Below are positions 53,589 to 64,000 of a DNA stretch of 64,000 nucleotides, one piece after another. The notes beneath the pieces were generated by a model, which was not told the origin of the DNA, made no database searches, and saw only the letters and a program-made list of their open reading frames with translations. Source of the stretch: Urophycis tenuis (taxonomy: Eukaryota > Chordata > Actinopteri > Gadiformes > Phycidae); contig JAXIVH010000016.1 of assembly GCA_036785325.1 (NCBI GenBank), positions 8,808,247-8,872,246 of the forward strand, written 5' to 3'. Made by a program: the position numbers and the translations under genes. Every line of letters starts with the position of its first letter. The stretch's first letter is position 1.

Positions 53589-53800
53589 TTGATTGCCCCA
53601 TTGTGTTCACCTGTGTCTTGTTCCCTCACCTGTCTTGGGTTGGTAATTAGTCTGTGTATTTAAAGGGACAATGTGTAAGAATTTCTCCCATCTAGCGTTG
53701 ATATTATATATTGCAATCAACTCTCTCGCGCCACGCAGTTCAAAGTACGTATTACAGCTACGGTAGCCTTCACGCTTCAAAAGCCTAGACTTCAGCCGAT

Positions 53801-55218
53801 ATGTCATCCACAACTTCATCTAGCTGTCCCTCCGGCGATCAGGTTTGTTTGTTTAATTTTTATTAATTGAGAAATGTCATCTAAATATTTGTTGAGTACT
53901 ACAAACTCTCTTGTTGATGTTAGCTATGTTTGTTACATTTAATCGTGAAATGTATCAAATTTTAATTTTCATGGCTAACACCAACTAGCAACTGTGTAAT
54001 GACAACAAGCTAATGTCACTAGTTAGTTTTTATTCAATGCGCTATGTGTTTGCTATGTCGAATATACAAGGTATTCAAGACTCGGGTGCATTTTTTCCCC
54101 TCTCTGCATAGAGTCAGCGATCATCATCCGAAGACTCGACGACAGTAGAGACGGGACGAGGGAGGGGGAGAGGGAGAGGGAGAGGACAGAGAGGCAGAGG
54201 TGAATCGCATGCGGTAGGAGCAGGGCAAGCAAGGCAAGAGGAACGAACAGAGGGCCCCCAAACCAGCCGAGCTGCCGCGGAGAGAACCGGAGCCATCCCA
54301 CGACAAAGACGTACAACGTCTACGTCATTGAGTGTCGGAACCGCTACAAGGTCCCGGAGATTGGCGTTTTCGAGAGAGGACGAGGGGAGAGTGGAGGAGC
54401 TCCGAACTCAGAGAAGAGAAGAAACAGAGGTTTGCGTAGGGCACGGTTTAATAGTAGAATAACGTGCACCATAGTATTTTCAGCCATATACATCTTGTAA
54501 ATACCCTTATCATAACAACAGCCTTATTCTCCTATTCATCGGATATTATTTGTTTTTATAATTATATTGCCATACAATTAATCAGCTTCTCTTACCTTCA
54601 TTGGTAAAACCTTGATCATTCACACAGCTTTTTTTTTTTTTATATCCACCCCACTAACATTCAACCTATGTAGCCTTACAACTGATCACATCATTTTTTG
54701 TTTCTTTCCAGCACCTTCTGCAGGGCATGAGCCTGGAGGACCTCCGCCATCTTGCCTCTCAACTTTTGGCAAGGCAGCCAGGGCTAGTGTTTGATGCCTT
54801 GTTCGAACACCGACGACGTCATGGTCACCCCACACCTGTAGAGGTCCCAGGACTACCATGGTGCACCTGTGGGAATTGTACAGATATGCCAACAGATGCA
54901 GAGCGCAAATGCTGTGGCCAAGACCCTGTCCACTGTGTAAGCCTTCTGCAACATTTTAAACTGTACTGTTTGGATGAAGGCGTCCTGAGGATCCACCGGC
55001 AGTACAGAGCAGACATCACAGTGTTAGGCCAGATTAGGGAACCAGGTGACGACAACAGGGAGTACAGGTATGCTGCATACCGGCACTTCATTTTCTGGCA
55101 ACACGGGTCACTGGGCCAAGGAAACCGAAGAGTGATCCCAAGCTGCTGTGTTTCCAAAATAAGGGACAAATTTCCTGACCCTCAGGGACAATACACTGGG
55201 TATGTCCCAGGAATGTAA
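53801..55218 (+). CDS. Transposon protein with P2X7 C-terminal-like cysteine domain, 3 exons
   Basis: Exons 53801-53842, 54112-54429 and 54712-55218 join in phase 0, with TTTCCAG/TGCATAG acceptors and GTTTG(T/C) donors, giving 288 residues without a stop. Exon 1 encodes MSSTTSSSCPSGDQ; exon 2 is Arg/Gly-rich (TGRGRGRGRGRGQRGRG) and basic, probably nucleic-acid binding. Exon 3 has SLEDLRHLASQLLARQPGLV, then PWCTCGNCTDM, ERKCCGQDPVHC, AAYRHFIFWQHGSLGQGNR and IPSCCVSKIRDKFPDP. That Cys pattern is the zinc-binding 'ballast' fold of the P2X7 receptor tail. There are no receptor transmembrane segments. It is usually annotated P2X7-like in fish, but here it belongs to the transposon. Function in transposition unknown. 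Appears intact. Confidence 0.82.
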
Positions 55219-55499
55219 TTGTGTACATAGTTTCCATGGTTTTTGTAATATTGGAATAAAATATTTGTTGTTGACTAACACGGTCAGTGTTGTTTGTCTT
55301 GCATAATAATGACATAGGATAAAGAAGGTACACTTAGTAGGCCTAACCAGTAACTGTGAGCAGAAATGTAATATTTGAAGTAAAATGAGAAACAACCACA
55401 GTGGACAACTGTAATGCAGATTTATTACTATTTACATACTATTTACATTTATTCAATACTATACATCACTGTAGTGCCATGTTGAGTGAAAGGGATTTG

Positions 55500-58400
55500 C
55501 ACATCCCAAATTCAGCAGGTATTGGTTTCACCTGTGTCATGATGGCCATGGTCATCATTGTTTGTCTGTAGCTGCATCGAGAGCTGATTTTGTGAAAGAA
55601 GTGCAGTGCAATTAGACAAGTACACACAAGTGACTGGGCTCTAAATGAAAGGATGCACACGACACATACCAAGACCTCGGCTGACTTGCATCTGTAATAG
55701 TTGCGAAATCGGTGGTGGATGGATAGGTGGCACAAGACCTAGCTTTCTGGGGTCATCTTCTGCCATTGTCCTGGTTCGGGGCATCCCGACTCCCATCGCC
55801 AGTCTTGCCTTGACGACTTTTGCTTGCAGGTCCGGAATGTATCCATAGCTCTTTTCGGATTTCAGTGCGTACACACTGTACCTTCTTGCATTTTTGTTGT
55901 ATTTCCGTCTGAAACTAAAAAACACAAACAAACATAACTACAGGACATTTGCTCATGACATTGGGACAAACTGCTGAACTGACGTGAATGTGTAGTTACT
56001 TGTGAACAACATTTCTGAACGAGTGCATGTATGTAGGTGTGCTTTACAATGAGAAAAAAAAAATGTTGCAAACCTACATTGGTTTGCCCTCGGCATTCCT
56101 CATTGCTGGTCGGTTGCGGTGGAAATTGTAGTCCAGTGCTGCAAGGAGAACTCTTGCCTCATACACTCGCCAAGAGAAGGCTTGACGCTTGCTGGCATAC
56201 ATAAGAATGACATTTTGGAAGGATTCCAGGTGTGCTGTTGATCTGTATGAATGAAAACCTTTAGTGAGAGAAGTCTAAAAGACCTACATGGTGTAGAGCT
56301 CTGTAAAACGTAATAAAAAATGTATGTCCTCACACATTACCTGAAGCGCAGATATTTATGCACATTCTTCTGCCAGCGTTTATTTAGGATGATCTGCACA
56401 AGTGCCTTTTGACTCTTGGAATCCCTCTCGATCCACTGCTTGACCTGCTGGTCTCCAAGATGATCATGTTGGCAGCTTCCCAATTCCCAGGTGTGGATGT
56501 TGCAAACATGATGGAGCATTCCAACCCAATGTGCCTGAGCAAAATAAAACAAAAAATACAAAACAGGAGGATTGTATAACGACATACTGCATGGACTTTT
56601 ATGGCTACAATTGGAATAAAATTAATTCTCCTCACAAGGAACTGCTCGATTGTGTCGGCCGTCTTGCAACACCACCAGAAATGGTTGACTATGTCCTTCA
56701 ACCAGTTGAGGAGAGCAGATTGTCCTTTTATCTTTGCTGCCTGGAGAAACAAAAACCACAACAAATACATATCCATGAACAAATGTTATCCGATGCATTG
56801 CTTTGCTGGCCATTGCTTTGCTGAGGTATGTGTGAATGCATTGACACTGAAATGGGATGAGTACAGATTAGAATGACCATACATAAAACGTACAGCAGAA
56901 TTTTTTTTTGCCAGGTTTTTTGCACCATGTCACATGTCGAGGCTGTGGTTTATTGCAAGGTCCTTATACCTGCCTTTGTCTGGGTCTGTGGAGTCAGTCA
57001 TGGCATCATGTTATTTTTGAAAATATCTACATTTCTAAATTTTTTTCATTCATGCCATCGGATGACCACTTACTCAAAAGGGCTGCAATCTGAACATGAG
57101 CATCCGTGCAGATCTCAGCTACTTTCACTTCTTTTGAGAGCTTGTCCACAGTTTGAATAAAGGCCTCTTTCTCCATGACGTTAGAGTTCCACTGTGTCTG
57201 ACGTTTGTCTACTGTGGCTACATGGATTATCGCCTTGCTTTCAAGCTCCATGGTGGTGTAGCTACAGAACTGTGCACAGTGTCCTGGTGAGTCATTTCGG
57301 CCATCACCTACAAAATGACAGTGATCTATTGATTTTAGATATACAAAGCAGATGCTAGCGGACAACATCGCTGACATAGGATCCTGACATGAACACATAC
57401 AAACACTGGTGTCCAAAATAACATACCTAGGAGAACCACATCTTTCCCCTGGAGTTGACTGATGGCCTCAGACCTCCTCTCTTCCCAGAAGTCTTTTACT
57501 GCACCAACACAGTATGTGTCCTGGATGGTGAAGTAGGTGTTGGGATTCACCATGCCCAGGTTCATAAATTTGAACAGGAGCGCAACTTTGTAGTAGTTAT
57601 TGCCGGATAGTAAGATGTTGGTTGATAGGAGAAAGTCCGCTGCCTGCATACCAAATTTCAAAATTGGTTGACAGTTCCACCTCCATAGGCAGTGTCCATT
57701 GGGGCAGATCTAAAAGTCAGAGGAGAGAAATAAATGTGAATGCCTCAAGCAGCTCTGTCTTGCACCATAGTTCTGATGTGATATTCCTGGTCAAGACTTA
57801 CCCATTCCACAGTCACTGCTGTGCCCTTGAAGGAGATGTTTGTGGGAAAGGGAGCAGCACTGTCACACACTTGACCTGTCTGGAGAACGCCGGTACATCT
57901 GTCCACAGGCAGAGCTACAAATTTGACAAGCTGCCTCAAACAGTTCTCATAAACCACTGCTGCCCGGACACCAATGATGTCTTCTTCACAGTGGACCTCC
58001 TCAGGGCCTGGCAAAATTGGCATCGGGTCAAAGGAGGGAGCTGCTTTGAGTGCACCACCCATTCTAGGGAGGAAGAACATGGAGATTGAGGGAAAACGGT
58101 GTGAAAGGATGACAAAGACAAAGGTAACTAATCACAGTTGAAAGCTCACCGTAAAGATGTTGGAGGAAGATACTCATCATCTGAGCTGTCATCCCTCTCT
58201 CCACCACCACTTGTAGGCTCCTCGTCTGCGCAATCAATTCTGTCAGTGTTTTCGTGGAAAATAAGCAATTGTAAAACTAGGCTAACAGCACACTAGCAGT
58301 AGTAGAAACCGGGAGTTAGGCCTAGCGTCAATTACACACTGTTCATGGGGTCATTGAGGACATCCTCCACTTCAGCAATACTCATGTCATGCAAGCTTTG

Positions 58401-59848
58401 AAAAATACAAATAATGAATATCAGTAAAATGTAATAGTATGTTTTGGAAACATGAATGAGACCACACATGTCAAGATAGTTTTGCTGTTTATGGGTTACC
58501 TTTGCTCAAGGCTTTCCATTTCTGGTGCTTCTTCAATTGCACTCAAATGGTCCTCTCTATAAATCATAACAGAACACAACACAACTTTGTTGATTATCTT
58601 CATTTGTATGAATGATCAAAACTGCTTCATGCAATAACTTACCGGTCAGTTCTACTGGAAATGCTGGAGAATGGTGGCTCATGAGGCACTTCACGTTTCC
58701 CCTTCATGGGAGTTGATGTGGTGGCTGTGAGACTTCTGTCATAACTGGAAAATCCCCCTCATAACTCCAAACATTCCTATGATGTCAGTGTGAAAAGAAG
58801 TTCCTATGCTAAACAGGAAAGCTAAAGACATTTCTCCACAATCTTATCGAGCATATTGTATCCTTGGAACTTCATCACAACAGTGGCAACAAGTGACAAT
58901 ATAAATGAAAAAACTATAATTGTAACACATTGTCTGAGCGAGATCAGATGAGGGAGACGCAGATCATGGTAATGTGGGGATCGTAGGTTCAACTAGGAAG
59001 ATAACTGAGACACAGACCCATGAAACCAGTCATTGTTGCACGAGTCGAGCAAAACAGTATGCGGTATTCGCCATAGATGAGCTTATCCTGTGGACCTAGC
59101 CCACCCCGCCCCCCATCTAGCTCAACAGCCAACTTATTCCCCGTTCCCAACTGCAGGGTGCGATATAATATCATGGCATTTCGTTGGTGAAATCATAACA
59201 TAAGGTTATAAAAAATAAGGTTGGTCTAATGATGAGCACTATGATTTACGCACTATGACGCACTATGATTTTAGCCTGTTTGTTACAAACACAAACAGTT
59301 TGAAAGTAGCCCAGCTTGTGGGTGTGCTTCAAAACAGGGCTATTAAACGTAATTAGGCTATGTAAAGCAGACCAGACGGAGCAAAATAGATACATAAATG
59401 AATAAATAAATACCGTTTCTGATGCTGTTACTCATTGCAAGTAGGAGCAACTAAATGTACTCAGTTAGCATAATCACAAACATTGTAGAGCCAGTTTGCT
59501 AAACAGGCTTGAGCTTACCTACGCGAAGAGCAAATTGTTTCAATTACGCAGTGGAAACCATAGACCTGACCTTACTGTTAGACGATCGCGCAATGAAATA
59601 AACATTTTGAATTCAGACTGTTTTATCATAATTTACCTGTCCAGAAGGAAGCAAGCCAATTCGGCGTCTCTTTCGATCCCTTTGTCCTTCATCAGGTCTT
59701 TCCATCTTTGGAAGGCAGCTCCAATATTCACTTTTTTTTTATGAAGACTCCGGTCTCTTGCATTTTTCAATAGTCTTTTTCTTTTTCTTTTCGAAGAAGA
59801 AGACACCTGTTCTGGATATTTGGATGTTGAATACGTGTGGTCTTCCAT
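55500..59848 (-). pseudogene. Kolobok-like DDE transposase, about 14 exons, one nonsense codon
   Basis: Exon 1 (59636-59848) starts MEDHTYSTSKYPEQV with a basic stretch and KVNIGAAFQRWKDLM. Small acidic exons follow (58629-58740, 58498-58556, about 58340-58395, 58150-58232). Exon 57802-58068: VVYENCLRQLVKFVALPVDR. Exon 57428-57711: ICPNGHCLWRWNCQPILKFG, LSGNNYYKVALLFKFMNLGM. Exon 57075-57309: GDGRNDSPGHCAQFCSYTTM and AEICTDAHVQIAALL (two acidic catalytic candidates). Exon about 56905-56985: INHSLDM(stop)HGAKNLAKK, where TGA replaces an expected Trp. Later exons: WLKDIVNHFWWCCKTADTIE (56635-56740), MLHHVCNIHTWELGSC (56341-56537), AHLESFQNVILMYASKRQAF (about 56080-56242), RRKYNKNARRYSVYALKSEK (about 55660-55917) and a short last exon near 55500-55590. 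Most splice sites are canonical. Apart from the TGA the gene looks intact. Confidence 0.8.
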
Positions 59849-60371
59849 TTGTCTTCGTCTTCAACTTGTCGGGGCCGGGAAACGAGGATAACAATGAGCA
59901 GCACCTGAGAAAACGCGAAAACGCGAAAGGCGGAGTAGTAGGCTATATACGGTGTGTCCCTTACCTGCTAACGTATTTCAAGATGGCGCATGCATATGGA
60001 GCGCCGGGCGACGCTCATGTATATGCAAATGTAAAATGTAAAGCCTATAGGCATACTTGGAATTAATTGTGGTGGTACATATTTGTGAAAAAGGACAAAC
60101 TTGTGAACGGGCAACAAAGATTTTGATATTGAACTAATACAAATGTTACACATTGTCCCTTTAAGTCCTGTCTTCTGTTCAGTCTTGGGCCGAGTCTCGT
60201 CGTGTTTGGTGTCGTCGTTGTCCGAGTCTCGTCGTTGTTTGGTGTTGTCGTCGTTCACGTGAGTTGTTGTCTGTCTGTTCCTGTATCCGTGCTTAGTTTT
60301 GCAATTAAAAGAGCAATAGTATTCCTGCCTGCCTGGCCTCTCTGCACTTGGGACCAACCCCTCCACAACTC

Positions 60372-60800
60372 CCTGACAGAAGGAGAGATACAGAGAGAGA
60401 GGTTCATTCTGACAGAAGGAGAGATACAGAGAGAGAGGTTCATTCTGACAGAAGGAGAGATACAGAGAGAGGTTCATTCTGACAGAAGGAGAGATACAGA
60501 GAGAGAGGTTCATTCTGACAGAAGGAGAGATACAGAGAGAGAGGTTCATTCTGACAGAAGGAGAGATACAGAGAGAGAGGTTCATTCTGACAGAAGGAGA
60601 GATACAGAGAGAGAGGTTCATTCTGACAGAAGGAGAGATACAGAGAGAGGTTCATTCTGACAGAAGGAGAGATACAGAGAGAGAGGTTCATTCTGACAGA
60701 AGGAGAGATACAGAGAGAGGTTCATTCTGACAGAAGGAGAGATACAGAGAGAGAGGTTCATTCTGACAGAAGGAGAGATACAGAGAGAGAGGTTCATTCT
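60372..60800. repeat. 34/36-bp minisatellite at LTR end, about 12 copies
   Basis: Units of ACAGAAGGAGAGATACAGAG plus AGAGAGGTTCATTCTG. The first unit starts in the terminal CTGACAGAAGG of LTR B. Frames through it (NLSLCISPSVRM) are artefacts. From 60801 to 60955 nothing recognised. Confidence 0.9.
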
Positions 60801-60959
60801 GGGAGCCGTGCTTGTTGGGAGCTGGTCCCTGATTGGTTGGGATCCCTCCAGATGTTCACCATTACCTGATGAGTGCATGACTGTGGTGTGAGGGGGGAGG
60901 GAAAGGGAGAGGGGCTAGGAAGGACAGACCACTGTCCTCAGGGAGGGCCGCTGTCCTGG

Positions 60960-61395
60960 GGTTTGGGAGAGTCTGGGGGGAGAGGGAGAGATAGGGGAGT
61001 GTCTGGGGGGAGAGGGAGAGATAGAGGGAGAGTCTGGGGGGAGAGGGAGAGATGGGGGAGTGTCTGGGGGGAGAGGGAGAGATGGGGGGAGAGGGAGAGA
61101 TGGGGGAGAGTCTGGGGGGAGAGGGAGAGATGGGGGAGAGTCTGGGGGGAGAGGGAGAGATGGGGGAGTGTCTGGGGGGAGAGGGAGAGATGGGGTAGAG
61201 TCTGGGGGGAGAGGGAGAGATGGGGGAGTGTCTGGGGGGAGAGGGAGAGATGGGGGAGAGTCTGGGGGGAGAGGGAGAGATGGGGGAGAGTCTGGGGGAG
61301 AGTCTGGGGGGAGAGGGAGAGATGGGGGAGTGTCTGGGGGGAGAGGGAGAGTCTGGGAGAGAGTCTGGGGGGAGAGGGAGAGATTGGGGAGAGTG
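60960..61395. repeat. About 30-bp G-rich minisatellite
   Basis: Some 14 units around GGGGGGAGAGGGAGAGATGG with GGGAGTGTCT/GGGAGAGTCT alternation. Strongly purine-biased strand; could form triplex or G-quadruplex structures. Confidence 0.9.
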
Positions 61396-61442
61396 TGTCA
61401 ACAGTTGAGGACACAAACATGTGACTTCCACTGTCCTCTGCT

Positions 61443-61443
<1 letters not shown>

Positions 61444-61487
<44 letters not shown>

Positions 61488-61527
61488 CTCGAGGGACACA
61501 CACACACACACACAGCTCGACACACAC

Positions 61528-61580
<53 letters not shown>
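61444..61580. repeat. (CA)n microsatellite with CTCGA interruptions
   Basis: Three CA runs separated by CAGCTCGAGGG and CAGCTCGACAC. Confidence 0.95.
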
Positions 61581-61581
<1 letters not shown>

Positions 61582-61763
61582 TCATGAATGAGAAGTCAGA
61601 GAGACAGAACTTTATTACCAGCTGAATATGAACCAGGGTGACTGAGTTTCATTAGAGATCATTGATCACATGTTGAGCTTTCACTGAAGCCTCATGAGGC
61701 CACCATACACTGGAGGCTGTCTGCCTGTACACCCTGTCTGTCTCCCATCTGAGTCTGTCTGCT

Positions 61764-61773
61764 TGTGTGTGTG

Positions 61774-61824
<51 letters not shown>

Positions 61825-61842
61825 ATGCGTGTGTGTGTGTGA
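61764..61842. repeat. (TG)n(TGCG)n microsatellite
   Basis: TG repeats passing into about ten TGCG units (alternating purine-pyrimidine, Z-DNA prone) and back to TG. From 61581 to 61763 and from 61843 to 61950 no feature seen. Confidence 0.9.
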
Positions 61843-61950
61843 GCAGCAGACGCAGCCTCTGGCTGTGTGAGTGTTGTAGAAGCTTCCAGAGACTCAGGGC
61901 AGTTTAATGTGTGAAAGCTGCTCTGTGTTCACTGACCGGCTACCTTTGCA

Positions 61951-63265
61951 CTGGGTGATGGATGCTAGGTGCTGAGTGATGGGTGCTGGGTGATAGATGC
62001 TGAGTGATGGATGCTGGGTGCTAGATGCTGAGTGATGGGTGCTGGGTGATATGTGATAGATGCTGGGTGATATGTGATAGATGCTGGGTGATAGATGCTG
62101 AGTGATGGGTGTTGGGTGATAGATGCTGAGTGATGGGTGCTGGGTGATAGATGCTGGGTGATAGATGCTGGGTGATAGATGCTGAGTGATGGGTGCTGGG
62201 TGATAGATGCTGGGTGATAGATGCTGGGTGATAGATGCTGGCTGATAGATGCTGGGTGATAGATGCTGGGTGATAGATGCTGGGTGATATGTGATGGGTG
62301 CTGGGTGATAGATGCTGGGTGATAGATGCTGGGTGATAGATGCTGGGTGATAGATGCTGGGTGATATGTGATGGGTGCTGGGTGATAGATGCTGGGTGAT
62401 AGATGCTGGGTGATAGATGCTGGGTGATATGTGATGGGTGCTGGGTGATAGATGCTGGGTGATGGGTGATAGATGCTGGGTGATAGATGCTGGGTGATGG
62501 GTGATGGGTGATAGATGCTGGGTGATGGGTGATATATGCTGGGTGATGGGTGATAGATGCTGGGTGATAGATGCTGAGTGATGGGTGATGGGTGATAGAT
62601 GCTGGGTGATAGGTGCAGGGTGATAGATGCTGGGTGATGGGTGATAGATGCTGGGTGATATATGCTGGGTGATAGATGCTGTGTGATAGATGCTGGGTGA
62701 TAGATGCTGGGTGGTAGATGCTGGGTGATAGATGCTGGGTGGTAGATGCTGGGTGGTAGATGCTGGGTGATGGGTGATAGATGCTGGGTGATAGATGCTG
62801 GGTGATAGATGCTGGGTGATGGGTGATAGATGCTGGGTGATAGATGCTGGGTGATAGATGCTGGGTGATGGGTGATAGATGCTGGGTGATAGATGCTGGG
62901 TGATAGATGCTGGGTGATAGATGCTGGGTGATGGGTGATAGATGCTGGGTGATAGATGCTGGGTGATAGATGCTGGGTGATGGGTGATAGATGCTGGGTG
63001 ATAGATGCTGGGTGATAGATGCTGGGTGATAGATGCTGGGTGATGGGTGATAGATGCTGGGTGATAGATGCTGGGTGATAGATGCTGGGTGGTAGATGCT
63101 GGGTGATAGATGCTGGGTGATAGATGCTGGGTGATAGATGCTGGGTGATAGATGCTGGGTGATAGATGCTGGGTGATAGATGCTGGGTGGTAGATGCTGG
63201 GTGATAGATGATGGGTGATAGATGCTGGGTGGTAGATGCTGGGTGGTAGATGCTGGGTGGTAGAT
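61951..63265. repeat. 14-bp minisatellite (GATAGATGCTGGGT)n
   Basis: About 1.3 kb of a 14-base unit with variants (GATGGGT, GGTAGATGCTGGGT, GATATGTGAT). Three minus-strand frames of 430-467 residues (Ile-Tyr-His-Pro-Ser-rich) result from repeat periodicity with few stops and are not genes. Between 63266 and 63465 nothing recognised. Confidence 0.95.
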
Positions 63266-63465
63266 GCACCCAAGTATACACAAGTATTCACACACAAAAA
63301 GGAACTGACACACTGATTCCTGCTCTGAATCCAGGAGGTATATGGATTAGAACCAGGGGGAAAGCCAGGTGCATCCTGGGAGTTTCAAGGCCATTGGTCA
63401 AGTGATTGGCTAATCTCTGACAGAGACATAGAGCTATCACTATCTAGCTAACAACACTATGAGGG

Positions 63466-63768
63466 GGCAGCCGCGGTCTACTGGTTAGGGCTTCAGACTT
63501 GTAACCGGAGGGTTGCCGTTTCGAACCCCGACCAGTACGAACGACTGAAGTGCCCTTGAGCAAGGCACCTAACCCCTCACTGCTCCCCGAGCGCCGCTGT
63601 TGGCAGCTCACTGCCTCGGGATTAGTGTGTGTTTCACCTCACTGTGTGCCTCACCATCACTGTGTGCTGAATGTATTCCACTAATTCACGATTGGGTTAA
63701 ATGCAGAGACCAAATTTCCCTCACGGGATCAAAAGAGTAATTCTTCTTCTTCTTCTTCTTCTTCTTAT
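63466..63768 (+). mobile_element. tRNA-derived SINE, copy 3
   Basis: Starts GGGGCAGCCGCGGTCTACTG, tRNA-like box A TGGTTAGGGCTTC and box B GTTTCGAACCCC (one mismatch), a body with TGCTCCCCGAGCGCCGCTGT, and ends ATTCTTCTTCTTCTTCTTC. Best-preserved orientation to see the pol III head and (CTT)n tail. The remaining 63769-64000 shows no feature. Confidence 0.88.
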
Positions 63769-64000
63769 GAGCAAATCTAAACCTAACCATGCCAAACCTG
63801 GCATGTCTTTACAGAAAACCTGAGGGACATTTCAAGGCTCAGTAACATCTACAGTCCAAATGTAACCTGCTCCCAGCACCTCGTTTTCATCTGGAACATC
63901 TCCAGCTGAAACATCCATGAGGAACATCTCCATGTTCCTCTGAGCCTACCTGCTCTGTAATGCCTCTGAAAAACCCACAACTGACCGAGCATGACTGAGG

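Larger units (their letters stand above)
53664..60160. mobile_element. Kolobok-like DNA transposon (TTAA target, 6.5 kb)
   Basis: Ends are inverted repeats AGGGACAATGTGTAA, flanked on both sides by TTAA (53660-53663 and 60161-60164). LTR A gives the pre-insertion sequence with one TTAA. Two convergent genes lie inside: a P2X7-C-terminal-like protein (plus) and a multi-exon DDE transposase (minus). Both piggyBac and Kolobok use TTAA; the protein content points to Kolobok rather than piggyBac, but no search was run. Confidence 0.82.
53589..60378 (+). repeat. LTR B, 5'-truncated and split by a DNA transposon
   Basis: 53589-53663 matches LTR A from TTGATTGCCCCA to the TTAA; 60161-60378 matches the rest to CCCTGACA. 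The 6.5 kb between is the TTAA-flanked transposon. The first ~130 bases of the LTR are missing. Confidence 0.8.

Noticed and set aside
53801..55218. A host P2X7 receptor gene
   Set aside because: No channel or transmembrane exons; the gene lies between TIRs flanked by TTAA together with a transposase.
53664..60160. piggyBac element, suggested by TTAA
   Set aside because: The deduced proteins lack recognisable piggyBac transposase features; P2X7-tail domain plus GDGRNDSPGH/HSLDM-type transposase points to Kolobok-like, though no search was possible.
61060..61587. Gly/Arg/Glu-rich frames and Cys-Val runs
   Set aside because: G-rich minisatellite and (CA)n microsatellite read as protein.
61894..63313. 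Three 430-467-residue minus-strand frames rich in SIYHPA
   Set aside because: Produced by a 14-bp minisatellite; three frames give the same peptide, which is a periodicity artefact.
63466..63540. A genuine tRNA gene
   Set aside because: Box A and B are present but the sequence continues into a conserved SINE body with a (CTT)n tail and recurs at 15.2 and 40.3 kb.

Overview
The window looks like a transposon-dense stretch of a ray-finned (teleost) fish genome. The main reasons are several Rex3 (RTE-clade) LINE copies with (GGAT)n tails, L2/Rex1-type LINEs ending in an AATTTCCCTCAGGGAT-type tail, a Gmr1-like Ty3/gypsy element, a BEL/Pao element, a tRNA-derived SINE present three times, and intron-bearing DNA transposons of kinds common in fish. 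I found no convincing single-copy host gene, tRNA, rRNA or CRISPR array. Nearly every long reading frame is transposon-derived or an artefact of tandem repeats.

Layout. 1-7.7 kb: 5' half of an L1-clade LINE (minus), gypsy RT debris, a Rex3 copy that lost most of its RT (minus), a second Rex3 3' fragment with clear target-site duplication, and split LTR pieces. 7.7-14.2 kb: a young Gmr1-like gypsy element (minus) whose integrase precedes the RT. Its two LTR copies are about 99% identical by eye, and a Harbinger-type transposon sits between its gag and pol. 14.4-24.2 kb: a 9.8-kb DNA transposon with ~0.8-kb terminal inverted repeats and a multi-exon minus-strand gene reading H2C2 zinc finger - DDE integrase-like core - GPF module - S/T/P/A-rich tandem linker - Ulp1-type cysteine protease - PHD-like finger. 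This architecture matches Ginger1/GIN elements and is the most interesting object here. Intron 1 hosts a Rex3 copy, a SINE-like insert and a hAT-like MITE. 25.1-30.2 kb: a decayed BEL/Pao element (plus). 30.3-37.7 kb: three LINEs, the outer two convergent copies of one family forming a long inverted repeat around the third. 37.7-46.4 kb: an array of 42-bp repeats that starts at an LTR edge, then a second, shattered Gmr1-like element (plus) interrupted by a SINE, two LINE fragments and an intron-bearing Tc1/IS630-like transposon. 46.4-50.3 kb: an (ACACACCAAC)-type minisatellite interrupted by one LINE.

50.5-60.4 kb: two copies of a 421-bp LTR flank a GC-rich internal region dominated by a 36-bp tandem repeat. 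The right LTR is split by a 6.5-kb TTAA-flanked Kolobok-like transposon that carries two convergent genes: an apparently intact 288-residue protein with a P2X7-receptor C-terminal-like cysteine domain, and a ~14-exon DDE transposase with one visible nonsense codon. The left LTR supplies the uninterrupted site. 60.4-64 kb: more minisatellites, CA/TG microsatellites and a SINE.

Only the Kolobok-like and Ginger-like elements look close to working units. The others are truncated, frameshifted or internally deleted. Splice sites and domain assignments come from reading the sequence by eye; no alignments or database searches were run.
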